Made by a program: the position numbers and the translations under genes | The notes under the pieces: model-generated | Seen by the model: only the letters and a program-made list of their open reading frames with translations | Told to the model about the DNA's origin: nothing | Database searches by the model: none | In this document: positions 1 to 7,022 of the stretch, piece after piece | How the letters are laid out: every line of letters starts with the position of its first letter | How positions within the stretch are numbered: the stretch's first letter is position 1 | From: an uncultured Lachnospiraceae bacterium | GTDB taxonomy: Bacteria > Bacillota > Clostridia > Lachnospirales > Lachnospiraceae | Assembly: GCA_937910785.1 (NCBI GenBank) | Contig: CALDLG010000206.1 | Location: forward strand, 1 to 28,860 | Length of the DNA: 28,860 bases | Reading direction: 5' to 3'

Positions 1-229
1 TTTTCGCACCGCCCTGTTTCTGATTGACCGGGGAATGCACCGCATGAAATTTCTCCGGATACCGCTTCTCATATGCGGAAAGAATTTCCATGGAATGATC
101 TGTGGAACAGTCATCGACCGCAATGATCTCATAATCCGCAATCGTCTGGTGCACAAGCGATTCCAGACAATATTCCAGCCTGCCTTCGGCCGCCATATTA
201 TAAACCGGAACAATAATCGATAATTTCAT
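1..229 (-). CDS. GT2 family glycosyltransferase, partial (3' end outside window)
   Basis: This is the N-terminal 76 residues of a family 2 glycosyltransferase; the rest lies beyond the left edge. The protein opens with MKLSIIVPVYN, the classic first beta strand of the GT-A fold, and continues with a nucleotide-binding acidic motif, VDDCSTDHS, near residue 39. Such enzymes transfer a sugar from a nucleotide donor to a lipid-linked acceptor on the cytoplasmic face of the membrane. The start is the ATG at 229, 16 bases after the pseC stop, so it is probably cotranscribed with pseB-pseC. The position suggests it may transfer the sugar made by these enzymes or one derived from it, but neither donor nor acceptor can be read from the fragment. 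Confidence 0.9.
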   Translation of the reverse strand, partial: MKLSIIVPVYNMAAEGRLEYCLESLVHQTIADYEIIAVDDCSTDHSMEILSAYEKRYPEKFHAVHSPVNQKQGGAK

Positions 230-245
230 ACTGATAACGATTCCT

Positions 246-1439
246 TTATCTGTGATAATATGCCGCGATCTTTCCGACCGCTTCGATCACACTCTCCACA
301 TCCTCATCGCTCATCGCGTAGTAAAGCGGCAGCGTGATGATTTCCTCATACAACTTTTCCGCATTCGGACAGATTCCTCTCCGATATCCCAGCTTCTCAT
401 AGTAGGGGAAATAATAAGTCGGAATGTAATGCACGTTGCAGCACACATTTTCCGCTCCGAGCGCCTCGAAAAAGTGTCTTCTGTCAATCGTAAACTCTTC
501 CGGCTTTATCCGCAGAATATACAGGTGCCTTATCGTATCCGACTCCGGGATCTCCTTTTGCACGACGATCCCCGGCATCCCGGAAAAAGCCTCATTATAC
601 CGGGCAACGATCTCCTTTCTGCGTCTGCCGAACCGGTCCAGTTTATCAAGCTGGCTGATCAGCAGCGCGGCCTGCATGTCCGTCATTCTGTAATTATAGC
701 CGAGGACAAGCTGTTCGTAATACCATGCTCCTTCGGACGCATGCTCCAGAAGCCTTTCGTCCCTCGTAATGCCATGCGCACGATATAACAGCAGTTTTTG
801 ATAATATTCCTCACTGTTTGTCAGAACGGCCCCGCCTTCCCCGGCCGTTACGGTTTTGACCGGATGGAAACTGAACATGGTCATATCGGCGATGGAGCCG
901 TTTTTCTTCCCCTTATATTTCGTACCAATCACATGAGCGCCGTCCTCGATCAGAACAATTCCCTTTTCATGGCAAAGCCGGAGCAGCGGCTCAAGCTCCA
1001 CCGACTGTCCCGTATAATCCACCGCAACGACAGCCTTCGTTTTCCCGGTCACACGCTCCGCCACCGAAGCCGGATCGATATTGTAGGTCTCCGGATTGAT
1101 ATCCGCAAAAACAGGACGCGCTCCGCAGTACAGGGCACAGTTGGCGGAAGCCGCGAACGTGACCGGCGTTGTAATCACTTCGTCCCCTTCACCGACTCCC
1201 GCCACAAGGCAGGCGATATGTAACCCTGCCGTACCGTTACTGCACACCACCGCATATTTGGCTCCGGTAAGATCACACAGCTTTTTCTCAAGCTCACCGA
1301 TCTTCGGTCCGCAGGTCAGATAATCGCTCCGCAGCACATCCACGACCGCCTGAATATCCGCCTCATCGATATATTGATGTCCATAATATATTTTCTGTTC
1401 TCTGACAGGTTTTCCGCCTTCAATCGCCGGTTTTTCCAT
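246..1439 (-). CDS. pseC: PseC-type UDP-4-keto-6-deoxy sugar aminotransferase
   Basis: A 397-residue PLP-dependent aminotransferase of the DegT/DnrJ/EryC1/StrS family, best matching PseC. PseC converts the PseB product (UDP-2-acetamido-2,6-dideoxy-L-arabino-hexos-4-ulose) to the 4-amino sugar, the second step of pseudaminic acid synthesis. Visible family features are SNGTAGLH at 68-75, EDGAH at 165-169 (Asp contacting the PLP nitrogen), the Schiff-base lysine K195 in FSFHPVKT, then GEGGAVLTN, and GYNYRMTDMQAAL further on. The frame is open back to 1556, but I chose the ATG at 1439. It has AAAGGA about 10 bases upstream and gives the normal N-terminus, whereas the extension would run through a hairpin and into pseB. 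It follows pseB by 71 bases holding a terminator-like hairpin. A related 4-amino-sugar pathway (AAT-Gal type) is the main alternative. Confidence 0.9.
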   Translation of the reverse strand: MEKPAIEGGKPVREQKIYYGHQYIDEADIQAVVDVLRSDYLTCGPKIGELEKKLCDLTGAKYAVVCSNGTAGLHIACLVAGVGEGDEVITTPVTFAASANCALYCGARPVFADINPETYNIDPASVAERVTGKTKAVVAVDYTGQSVELEPLLRLCHEKGIVLIEDGAHVIGTKYKGKKNGSIADMTMFSFHPVKTVTAGEGGAVLTNSEEYYQKLLLYRAHGITRDERLLEHASEGAWYYEQLVLGYNYRMTDMQAALLISQLDKLDRFGRRRKEIVARYNEAFSGMPGIVVQKEIPESDTIRHLYILRIKPEEFTIDRRHFFEALGAENVCCNVHYIPTYYFPYYEKLGYRRGICPNAEKLYEEIITLPLYYAMSDEDVESVIEAVGKIAAYYHR

Positions 1440-1471
1440 TATAAACACGTCCTTTCTTCTGCGTTTTAAAA

Positions 1472-1497
1472 AGGCGCAAGCTCCGCAGCTTGCGCCT
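1472..1497 (-). terminator. Terminator-like hairpin between pseB and pseC
   Basis: A perfect 11-bp inverted repeat (1472-1482 with 1487-1497) with a 4-base loop. On the minus strand it is followed directly by TTTTTAAAA. It begins 14 bases after the pseB stop and ends about 33 bases before the pseC ATG, leaving no room for an ordinary separate promoter. It could be a partial terminator that lowers pseC relative to pseB, or an mRNA-stabilising 3' structure. The stem is GC-rich, but the T tract is short. Confidence 0.7.
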
Positions 1498-1510
1498 GGC
1501 CCCGCATATT

Positions 1511-2494
1511 CTAAAGTTTCCGCAGCCTTTCCCGGATATCCTCCACCGAAAGCCATTCCTTATTATTATCGGAACTGTAAGAAAATCCCTCTTCCACTTT
1601 CCTGCCGCTTAAATCCGGCTGCTGCCTGTTATTCCATGTCATCTGCGGATAAACGATGAAATGCTTATCATACTCGTAGGTGGTCGCGGAGTCTTCCGTC
1701 GTTACCATGATCTCGTGCAGCTTCTCTCCCGGCCGGATACCGATTTCTTTCAGCTGATACCCCGGCAGCATCGCCTCCGCCAGATCCGTTACCTTAAAGG
1801 ACGGGATTTTACTGATAAAGGTCTCTCCGCCCTTGGCTTCCGCCAGCGCCTTGATGACGAGCTCGATGCCTTCCGTCAGGCTGATCCAGAAACGGGTCAT
1901 ACGGCAGTCGGTGATGGGCAGCTGCCTTCCTCCTTCTTTGATAATCTTATCAAAAACAGGAATGATGGAACCCCGGCTTCCCGCCACATTTCCGTAACGC
2001 ACGATCGCGAAGCAAAGGTCCTTACTGCCCACATACGCATTCGCCGCCACAAAGAGCTTGTCCGACACCAGCTTCGTACCGCCGTACAGATTCACCGGGT
2101 TAACCGCCTTGTCCGTCGATAACGCCACAACCTTGTGAACACCGCAGTCAAGCGCCGCATCGATCACATTCATGGCGCCATGGATGTTTGTCTTAATCGC
2201 CTCGTTCGGATTGTATTCACAGGAAGGAACCTGCTTCAGCGCCGCCGCGTGAATGATATAATCAACGCCCTCGCATGCTCTTTTCAGTCTTTCCAGATCT
2301 CTCACATCTCCGATAAAGAAACGCAGCTTCTCTTCATATCCTTTGAATTCATCCGCCATTGCCCACTGCTTGAACTCGTCGCGGGAATAGATAATGATTT
2401 TCTTCGGCTGGTAATTCGTCAATACATATCTGGTAAAGCTTTTTCCGAAAGAGCCTGTTCCCCCTGTGATTAAAATGGTTTTATCCGTTAACAT
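1511..2494 (-). CDS. pseB: UDP-N-acetylglucosamine 4,6-dehydratase (inverting), PseB
   Basis: A 327-residue short-chain dehydrogenase/reductase closely resembling PseB/FlaA1. This enzyme dehydrates UDP-GlcNAc and inverts C5, giving the 4-keto-6-deoxy-L-arabino intermediate used by PseC. The NAD(P)-binding motif GGTGSFG is at 11-17, and SRDE at 37-40 is typical of PseB. The catalytic set falls in LSTDKAVNPVNLYGGTK (D128, K129, Y137, K141). RPGEKLHEIM and a C-terminal FSYSSDNNKEWLS segment match the family, and the length is normal. GGAGGT lies 6-7 bases before the ATG at 2494. A strong promoter sits upstream, so this is the first gene of the pseB-pseC-GT2 operon. Identification as the inverting type is from remembered motif similarity and is strong. 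Confidence 0.93.
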   Translation of the reverse strand: MLTDKTILITGGTGSFGKSFTRYVLTNYQPKKIIIYSRDEFKQWAMADEFKGYEEKLRFFIGDVRDLERLKRACEGVDYIIHAAALKQVPSCEYNPNEAIKTNIHGAMNVIDAALDCGVHKVVALSTDKAVNPVNLYGGTKLVSDKLFVAANAYVGSKDLCFAIVRYGNVAGSRGSIIPVFDKIIKEGGRQLPITDCRMTRFWISLTEGIELVIKALAEAKGGETFISKIPSFKVTDLAEAMLPGYQLKEIGIRPGEKLHEIMVTTEDSATTYEYDKHFIVYPQMTWNNRQQPDLSGRKVEEGFSYSSDNNKEWLSVEDIRERLRKL

Positions 2495-2530
2495 GATTTA
2501 CCTCCAATTTCCATTCTTCAACTGCCTTTT

Positions 2531-2559
2531 AGTATAGCATAGCTCATTTCCCTTGGCAA
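2531..2559 (-). promoter_or_regulatory. Sigma-A-type promoter for pseB operon
   Basis: Minus-strand -35 TTGCCA (2554-2559), 17-base spacer and -10 TATACT (2531-2536) preceded by TGC, an extended -10. It lies about 37 bases upstream of the pseB start and is the best promoter match in the intergenic region. Confidence 0.75.
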
Positions 2560-2700
2560 TATTACGATTCCCGTACATTTATCAGCTAATTTATCGGCCG
2601 CTTCGCGAAAACCGCACCCGGCTTTTTCAGTCCGGAGAACCGTTTTCAAATGCATCGGAAATCCCATCAAATATCTCCTGAAAAATCATGAATTTATGTA
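2560..2700. other. Intergenic stretch between the two divergent promoters
   Basis: The gene-free interval between pseB and the lic-like fusion is 336 bases (2495-2830). Its edges hold the two divergent promoters. The 141 bases between them contain no ORF, strong hairpin or repeat that I can recognise. Upstream regulator binding sites could lie here, but I see no clear dyad. Confidence 0.5.
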
Positions 2701-2730
2701 TTGATTAAATGCCGGGCAATCTGTTACAAT
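2701..2730 (+). promoter_or_regulatory. Promoter for the lic-like operon
   Basis: Plus-strand -35 TTGATT (2701-2706), 18-base spacer and -10 TACAAT (2725-2730) preceded by TGT, an extended -10. It predicts a leader of roughly 95 bases before the ATG at 2831. Confidence 0.65.
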
Positions 2731-2771
2731 ACGATTACAGGATTAACCGTATGAATATTTGTACGTTAAAT

Positions 2772-2785
2772 GGGCCGTATGGCCC
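2772..2785 (+). promoter_or_regulatory. Small dyad in the leader of the lic-like operon
   Basis: GGGCC-GTAT-GGCCC, a perfect 5-bp inverted repeat with a 4-base loop, lies in the predicted leader and is followed by a pyrimidine-rich run (TTACTTTTCT). It could be a weak attenuator hairpin or a protein-binding dyad, possibly for the winged-helix domain encoded just downstream. The repeat is short, so function is uncertain. Confidence 0.35.
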
Positions 2786-2830
2786 TTACTTTTCTCCGTT
2801 TTGTTCACGAAAATATCAAGGAGTGATAAT

Positions 2831-4621
2831 ATGAACACACAGCAATATGATATTCTGCTGTCACTGGCAGAGCAACCCTATGTGAACCAGCGGGAACTGG
2901 CACAGATCAGCGGCCATTCCCTCGGTATCGTCAACCAATCCTTAAAAGCGCTGAAATGCCAGGGCTATCTGGACGGGGAAATACGGCTCACAGCGAAAGC
3001 CCGACAGGAATTACGGGAAAAAGCTCCTGTAAATGCAGTGATTCTGGCGGCAGGATTTGGCATGCGGATGGTTCCCATCAATACGGAAACACCCAAGGGA
3101 TTACTGGAGGTCAAAGGAGAACGGCTGATCGAACGAGTCATCCGCCAGCTTCATGAAGCGTCCGTCCGCGAAATCTATATCGTAACGGGATTTATGAAGG
3201 AAAAATATGAATACCTGATAGACCGTTTTCATGTAAAGCTGATCGTAAACTCCGAATATACCCTGAAAAACAACCTGCACTCTCTGCAAAAAGTTTCAGG
3301 TTATTTGTCCAATACTTACATTATCCCCTGCGATATCTGGTGCAGGGAAAATCCTTTCAGTCATCATGAGCTTTATTCATGGTATATGGTAAGCGACGCG
3401 ATGAGCCTGGAAAGCAATGTCCGTATCAACCGAAAAAGAGAACTGGTCCCGGTCACAGCCTCGCAGGAGGGTAATTCCATGATCGGCATTTCTTATTTGC
3501 TGTCGGAGCAGTCTGAGATCGTAAAAGAAAATGTTCTGCGGCTTAGCGAGGACAGAATTTATGATAATGCCTTCTGGGAAGCCGCGCTTTACCGGAATCA
3601 CCGCATAATCATACCCGCGAAGCTGGTTTCTTCCTCCGATATGATCGAAATCAACACCTATGAACAGCTGCGCGATCTGGACAGCGGTTCAGATCACTTA
3701 AAATCGGATGCCATCGCAGTTATCGCAGAAGCGCTGCATGCCCGTTCCGATGAAATTACCGGAATCACCACCCTGAAAAAAGGGATGACGAACCGTTCCT
3801 TCCTGTTTACATGCAAAAACAGAAAATATATCATGCGAATTCCGGGCGAAGGCACCGGACAGTTAATCAACCGCAGGCAGGAGGCTTCGGTTTATCAGGT
3901 TATCAAAGGAAAAGGAATCTGTGACAACAATATCTATATCAATCCGGAAAACGGATATAAAATTACGGAGTATATGGAAAATTCCAGAGTCTGTAACCCC
4001 TATGATCAGGAAGACCTCCTGAAATGTATGCAAAAACTGCGCGCTTTTCATGAAATGAACCTGACCGTTGAACACGAATTCAATCTGTTTGAGCAGATCA
4101 GATTATACGAATCTTTTCGGGGAAAAGAGCCCTCTGTTTATCAGGACTATATCGAAACAAGGGAAAATGTTTTTTCCCTGAAGCCATACATAGACAGCCA
4201 TGCCGGGCACCGGAGCCTGACACATATCGACGCGGTCCCGGATAATTTTCTTTTCACAAAGGATGCGCAGGGCGGCGAACAGATCTGTCTGATCGACTGG
4301 GAATATGCGGGTATGCAGGACCCCCATGTAGATCTCGCGATGTTCTGCATTTATGCCATGTATGACCGGCCGCAGATTGATGAACTGATTCAGATTTATT
4401 TTGAGGGCGCCTGTCCTCCGGACATCAGAATTAAAATTTACTGTTATATCGCCGCCTGCGGCCTTCTGTGGAGCAACTGGTGCGAATACAAAAGGCTTCT
4501 CGGCGTGGATTTCGGTGAATATTCTCTGAAACAGTACCGCTATGCCAAAGAATATTACCGGATTGTGTGCGGTATGTCTGAAATAAATATATCCGGAAAG
4601 GAAATAAGCGATGGGATATAA
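2831..4621 (+). CDS. Fusion: winged helix-turn-helix + LicC-like nucleotidyltransferase + LicA-like choline kinase
   Basis: A 596-residue three-domain protein. Residues 1-65 look like a winged helix-turn-helix (QRELAQISGHSLGIVNQSL, then a wing-like IRLTAKARQEL). Residues 68-285 are a sugar/choline-phosphate nucleotidyltransferase: AAGFGMRM at 73-80, then TPKGLLEV. Residues 295-580 are a choline-kinase/APH-type phosphotransferase with the catalytic HIDAVPDNFL at 465-474 and the metal-binding DWEYAGMQDPHVDLA at 489-503. In lic1 loci, LicA phosphorylates choline and LicC makes CDP-choline; here both activities are on one chain with a DNA-binding-like head. The nucleotidyltransferase acidic site reads CDIW where LicC has DNY, so this copy may be weak or altered. 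AGGAG lies 6-7 bases before the ATG at 2831; the frame is open to a TTG at 2759 without support. The stop overlaps the next gene by 11 bases. The true substrate, choline or another amino alcohol, is unproven. Confidence 0.85.
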   Translation: MNTQQYDILLSLAEQPYVNQRELAQISGHSLGIVNQSLKALKCQGYLDGEIRLTAKARQELREKAPVNAVILAAGFGMRMVPINTETPKGLLEVKGERLIERVIRQLHEASVREIYIVTGFMKEKYEYLIDRFHVKLIVNSEYTLKNNLHSLQKVSGYLSNTYIIPCDIWCRENPFSHHELYSWYMVSDAMSLESNVRINRKRELVPVTASQEGNSMIGISYLLSEQSEIVKENVLRLSEDRIYDNAFWEAALYRNHRIIIPAKLVSSSDMIEINTYEQLRDLDSGSDHLKSDAIAVIAEALHARSDEITGITTLKKGMTNRSFLFTCKNRKYIMRIPGEGTGQLINRRQEASVYQVIKGKGICDNNIYINPENGYKITEYMENSRVCNPYDQEDLLKCMQKLRAFHEMNLTVEHEFNLFEQIRLYESFRGKEPSVYQDYIETRENVFSLKPYIDSHAGHRSLTHIDAVPDNFLFTKDAQGGEQICLIDWEYAGMQDPHVDLAMFCIYAMYDRPQIDELIQIYFEGACPPDIRIKIYCYIAACGLLWSNWCEYKRLLGVDFGEYSLKQYRYAKEYYRIVCGMSEINISGKEISDGI

Positions 4622-5498
4622 AGTAGACAATGCAGTTATCATGGCAGCCGGATTTTCCAATCGGTTTGCCCCGATTTCCTATGAAAAACCAAAGGCTTTG
4701 CTCGAAGTCCGGGGAGAAATTCTGATAGAACGGCAGATTCGCCAGCTATTGGAAAAGGGAATCGACCGGATTATTCTCGTAACCGGCTATAAAAAAGAAC
4801 AGTTTTCCTACCTGAAAGACAAATTCGGTCTGATCATTCTGGAAAACCCGGAATACCGCACCAGAAACAATCACTCGACTATCTATACCGCCAGAGATTA
4901 TCTGCGAAATACTTATATCTGTTCCTCGGATAATTATTTTTTGGAAAATCCCTTTGAAGCAGAGGTTGAGGAATCCTATTACGCCGCCGTATTCGCGCCG
5001 GGAAAAACGGATGAATGGTGCTTACGGACGGATTCGGACGACTATATTACGGGAGTCAGCATCGGCGGAATCCGACAATGGTACATGCTGGGACAGGTCT
5101 TCTGGAGCGCGGATTTCAGCCGGCAGTTTCTTTCAATTCTCGAACAGGAATATGAAAAGGAAGAGACTTACGGGAAGTTATGGGAATCGGTTTATCTGGA
5201 GCATACGGACCGTCTCAGACTGAAAATAAGACGCTATGAAAAAGATCAGATTTACGAATTTGATACGCTGGATGAACTGCGTCTTTTTGATGAAAAATAC
5301 CGGACTGATTCCGGCTCCGAAATTATGGCCCGGCTGGCTGAAGCCCTGCATTGCTCCGAAGGCGATATCCGAAATCTGCGGCCCCTGAAAGCCTCCCCGG
5401 ACAATGCGGCCGGCGTATTATTCTCTTACAGGGACAGAGAATACCGGTACTTATATGAATCCCAGAAAATTATACCATCGCAAGGAGAAACATTATGA
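4611..5498 (+). CDS. LicC-like CTP:phosphocholine cytidylyltransferase with truncated kinase tail
   Basis: A 295-residue nucleotidyltransferase, a tandem paralogue of the middle domain of the preceding fusion. AAGFSNRF at 12-19 and KPKALLEVRGE at 26-36 form the nucleotide-binding loop. SSDNYFLENPF at 105-115, TDEWCLRTDSDDY at 133-145 and QIYEFDTLDELR at 213-224 match pneumococcal LicC as I remember it, so this is probably the true cytidylyltransferase of the module. Residues 234-286 (SEIMARLAEALH and onward) resemble the start of the kinase domain of the upstream fusion (SDAIAVIAEALH and onward) and then stop, with no catalytic HxD or DWE motif. It starts inside the previous gene (11-base overlap) and its stop overlaps the transporter start as ATGA, so the three genes are translationally coupled. 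The role would be CTP plus phosphocholine to CDP-choline. Confidence 0.83.
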   Translation: MGYKVDNAVIMAAGFSNRFAPISYEKPKALLEVRGEILIERQIRQLLEKGIDRIILVTGYKKEQFSYLKDKFGLIILENPEYRTRNNHSTIYTARDYLRNTYICSSDNYFLENPFEAEVEESYYAAVFAPGKTDEWCLRTDSDDYITGVSIGGIRQWYMLGQVFWSADFSRQFLSILEQEYEKEETYGKLWESVYLEHTDRLRLKIRRYEKDQIYEFDTLDELRLFDEKYRTDSGSEIMARLAEALHCSEGDIRNLRPLKASPDNAAGVLFSYRDREYRYLYESQKIIPSQGETL

Positions 5499-7018
5499 AT
5501 GACAAAACGAAATTAAAAGAACAGATCGACTGGTTTTCCATCATCGTCCCGCTCATCGGCGTCACCGCCCTGTGCATCGTATTCGTCCTGCTTCCCGGTC
5601 AGTCCACGCTTGTCCTTCAGACGATACGAAGTTTTCTTGGCGACGAAGGCGGCATCTATTATGCGCTCCTCGGTGTCGGCTGCTTCGCCTGCACACTCTA
5701 TATGGCATTTTCCGGATTCGGAAAAATACGTCTCGGAAAGGACTCCCGCCCGGAATATTCGTCTTTTCAATGGGGCACCATGATCTTCACCTCTACGATG
5801 GCCGCAGATATTCTGTTTTATTCGTTATGCGAATGGGCCTTATATGCCAATGAAACACATATTGCGGACATGGGCGGAATTCAGAAATGGGCTTCTACCT
5901 ATCCGCTGTTTCACTGGGGGCCGATTGCCTGGAGCTTCTACATCATTCTCGCGGTCTCGTTCGGCTTTATGCTTCATGTAAGAGGCCGGGAAAAGCAGAA
6001 ATTCTCGGAAGCATGCAGGCCGCTTCTCGGCAGCAAAGTGGACGGTATTCCCGGCAGACTGATCGATCTGATTGCTATTCTGGCATTGATCGCCGGCACC
6101 GCTACCACATTTTCGCTCGCGACACCGCTTCTTTCCGCTTCCGTCAGCAGGATTTTCGGTTTTAACGGTCATACCGCCCTGACCATTATCATTCTGCTGC
6201 TGATCGCCGGAGTCTATACCTTTACAGTATGGTTCGGCATGAAAGGAATTTCCAGACTGGCCGCCGCCTGCACCTGTCTGTTTTTTATCCTGTTAGCGTA
6301 CTTTCTGTTCGCGGGCGGCGAAACCGTTTATATTCTGGAAACCGGATTTTCGTCCCTCGGAAATCTGATTCAGAATTTTATCGGTATGTCCACCTGGATG
6401 GACCCTTTGCGGGAAAATTCCTTTCCCCAGAACTGGACGGTCTATTACTGGGCCTACTGGATGGTCTGGTGCGTTGCAACGCCGTTCTTTATCGGCAAAA
6501 TCAGCAAAGGGCGCACCATACGCAATACAGTGCTCGGAGGCTACGGATGGGGGCTTGCCGGCACCTTTACGTCCTTTATCATTCTTGGAAATTACGGGCT
6601 TGCGCAGCAGATGAAACATGGCCTCGACATCTCCGGCTTTATCGCAAAAGGCGGCGCTTATTCCGATGCGATCCTGAAAATATTTGATACCCTGCCGCTT
6701 GGCAGTCTGGGCCTTCTCCTGCTGGCTCTGACCATGATTGCCTTTTATTCCACGACTTTTGATTCCATCACCATGGTCGTGTCCTCCTATTCCTATAAAA
6801 AACTATCGATCGCGGCGGAACCCGACAAAAAGATCCGTACCTTCTGGTCCGTAATGTTCATTCTCTTCCCGATCGCGCTGATCTTTTCTGAAAATTCCAT
6901 GTACAGCTTACAGTCGGTGGCGATCATCGCGGCCTTTCCGATCGGCTTCGTCATTCTTCTGATCACCGCAAGCTTCTTTAAGGATGCCGGCCAATATCTG
7001 AAGAAGCCCGACGCATAA
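5495..7018 (+). CDS. BCCT-family betaine/choline/carnitine transporter, divergent
   Basis: A 507-residue membrane protein with about 12 hydrophobic segments. BCCT signatures include FHWGPIAWSFY at 139-149, the tryptophan-rich helix WTVYYWAYWMVW at 314-325 and GKISKGRTIR at 334-343. The family imports quaternary amines such as choline, betaine and carnitine. Next to LicA/LicC-like enzymes it most likely supplies choline for surface decoration rather than osmoprotection; some lic loci use a BetT-type transporter in place of LicB. The third-helix glycine motif of typical members (GxGxG) is replaced by TMAADILFYSLCEW at 101-114, so coupling ion or substrate may differ. ATGA overlap couples it to the previous gene. 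Its stop is only 4 bases from the convergent gene, with no terminator seen. Confidence 0.9.
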   Translation: MNDKTKLKEQIDWFSIIVPLIGVTALCIVFVLLPGQSTLVLQTIRSFLGDEGGIYYALLGVGCFACTLYMAFSGFGKIRLGKDSRPEYSSFQWGTMIFTSTMAADILFYSLCEWALYANETHIADMGGIQKWASTYPLFHWGPIAWSFYIILAVSFGFMLHVRGREKQKFSEACRPLLGSKVDGIPGRLIDLIAILALIAGTATTFSLATPLLSASVSRIFGFNGHTALTIIILLLIAGVYTFTVWFGMKGISRLAAACTCLFFILLAYFLFAGGETVYILETGFSSLGNLIQNFIGMSTWMDPLRENSFPQNWTVYYWAYWMVWCVATPFFIGKISKGRTIRNTVLGGYGWGLAGTFTSFIILGNYGLAQQMKHGLDISGFIAKGGAYSDAILKIFDTLPLGSLGLLLLALTMIAFYSTTFDSITMVVSSYSYKKLSIAAEPDKKIRTFWSVMFILFPIALIFSENSMYSLQSVAIIAAFPIGFVILLITASFFKDAGQYLKKPDA

Positions 7019-7022
7019 ACCG

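Noticed and set aside
1440..1556. 39-residue N-terminal extension of pseC
   Set aside because: It would read through the hairpin and overlap the pseB coding end. The ATG at 1439 has its own ribosome binding site and gives the family N-terminus.
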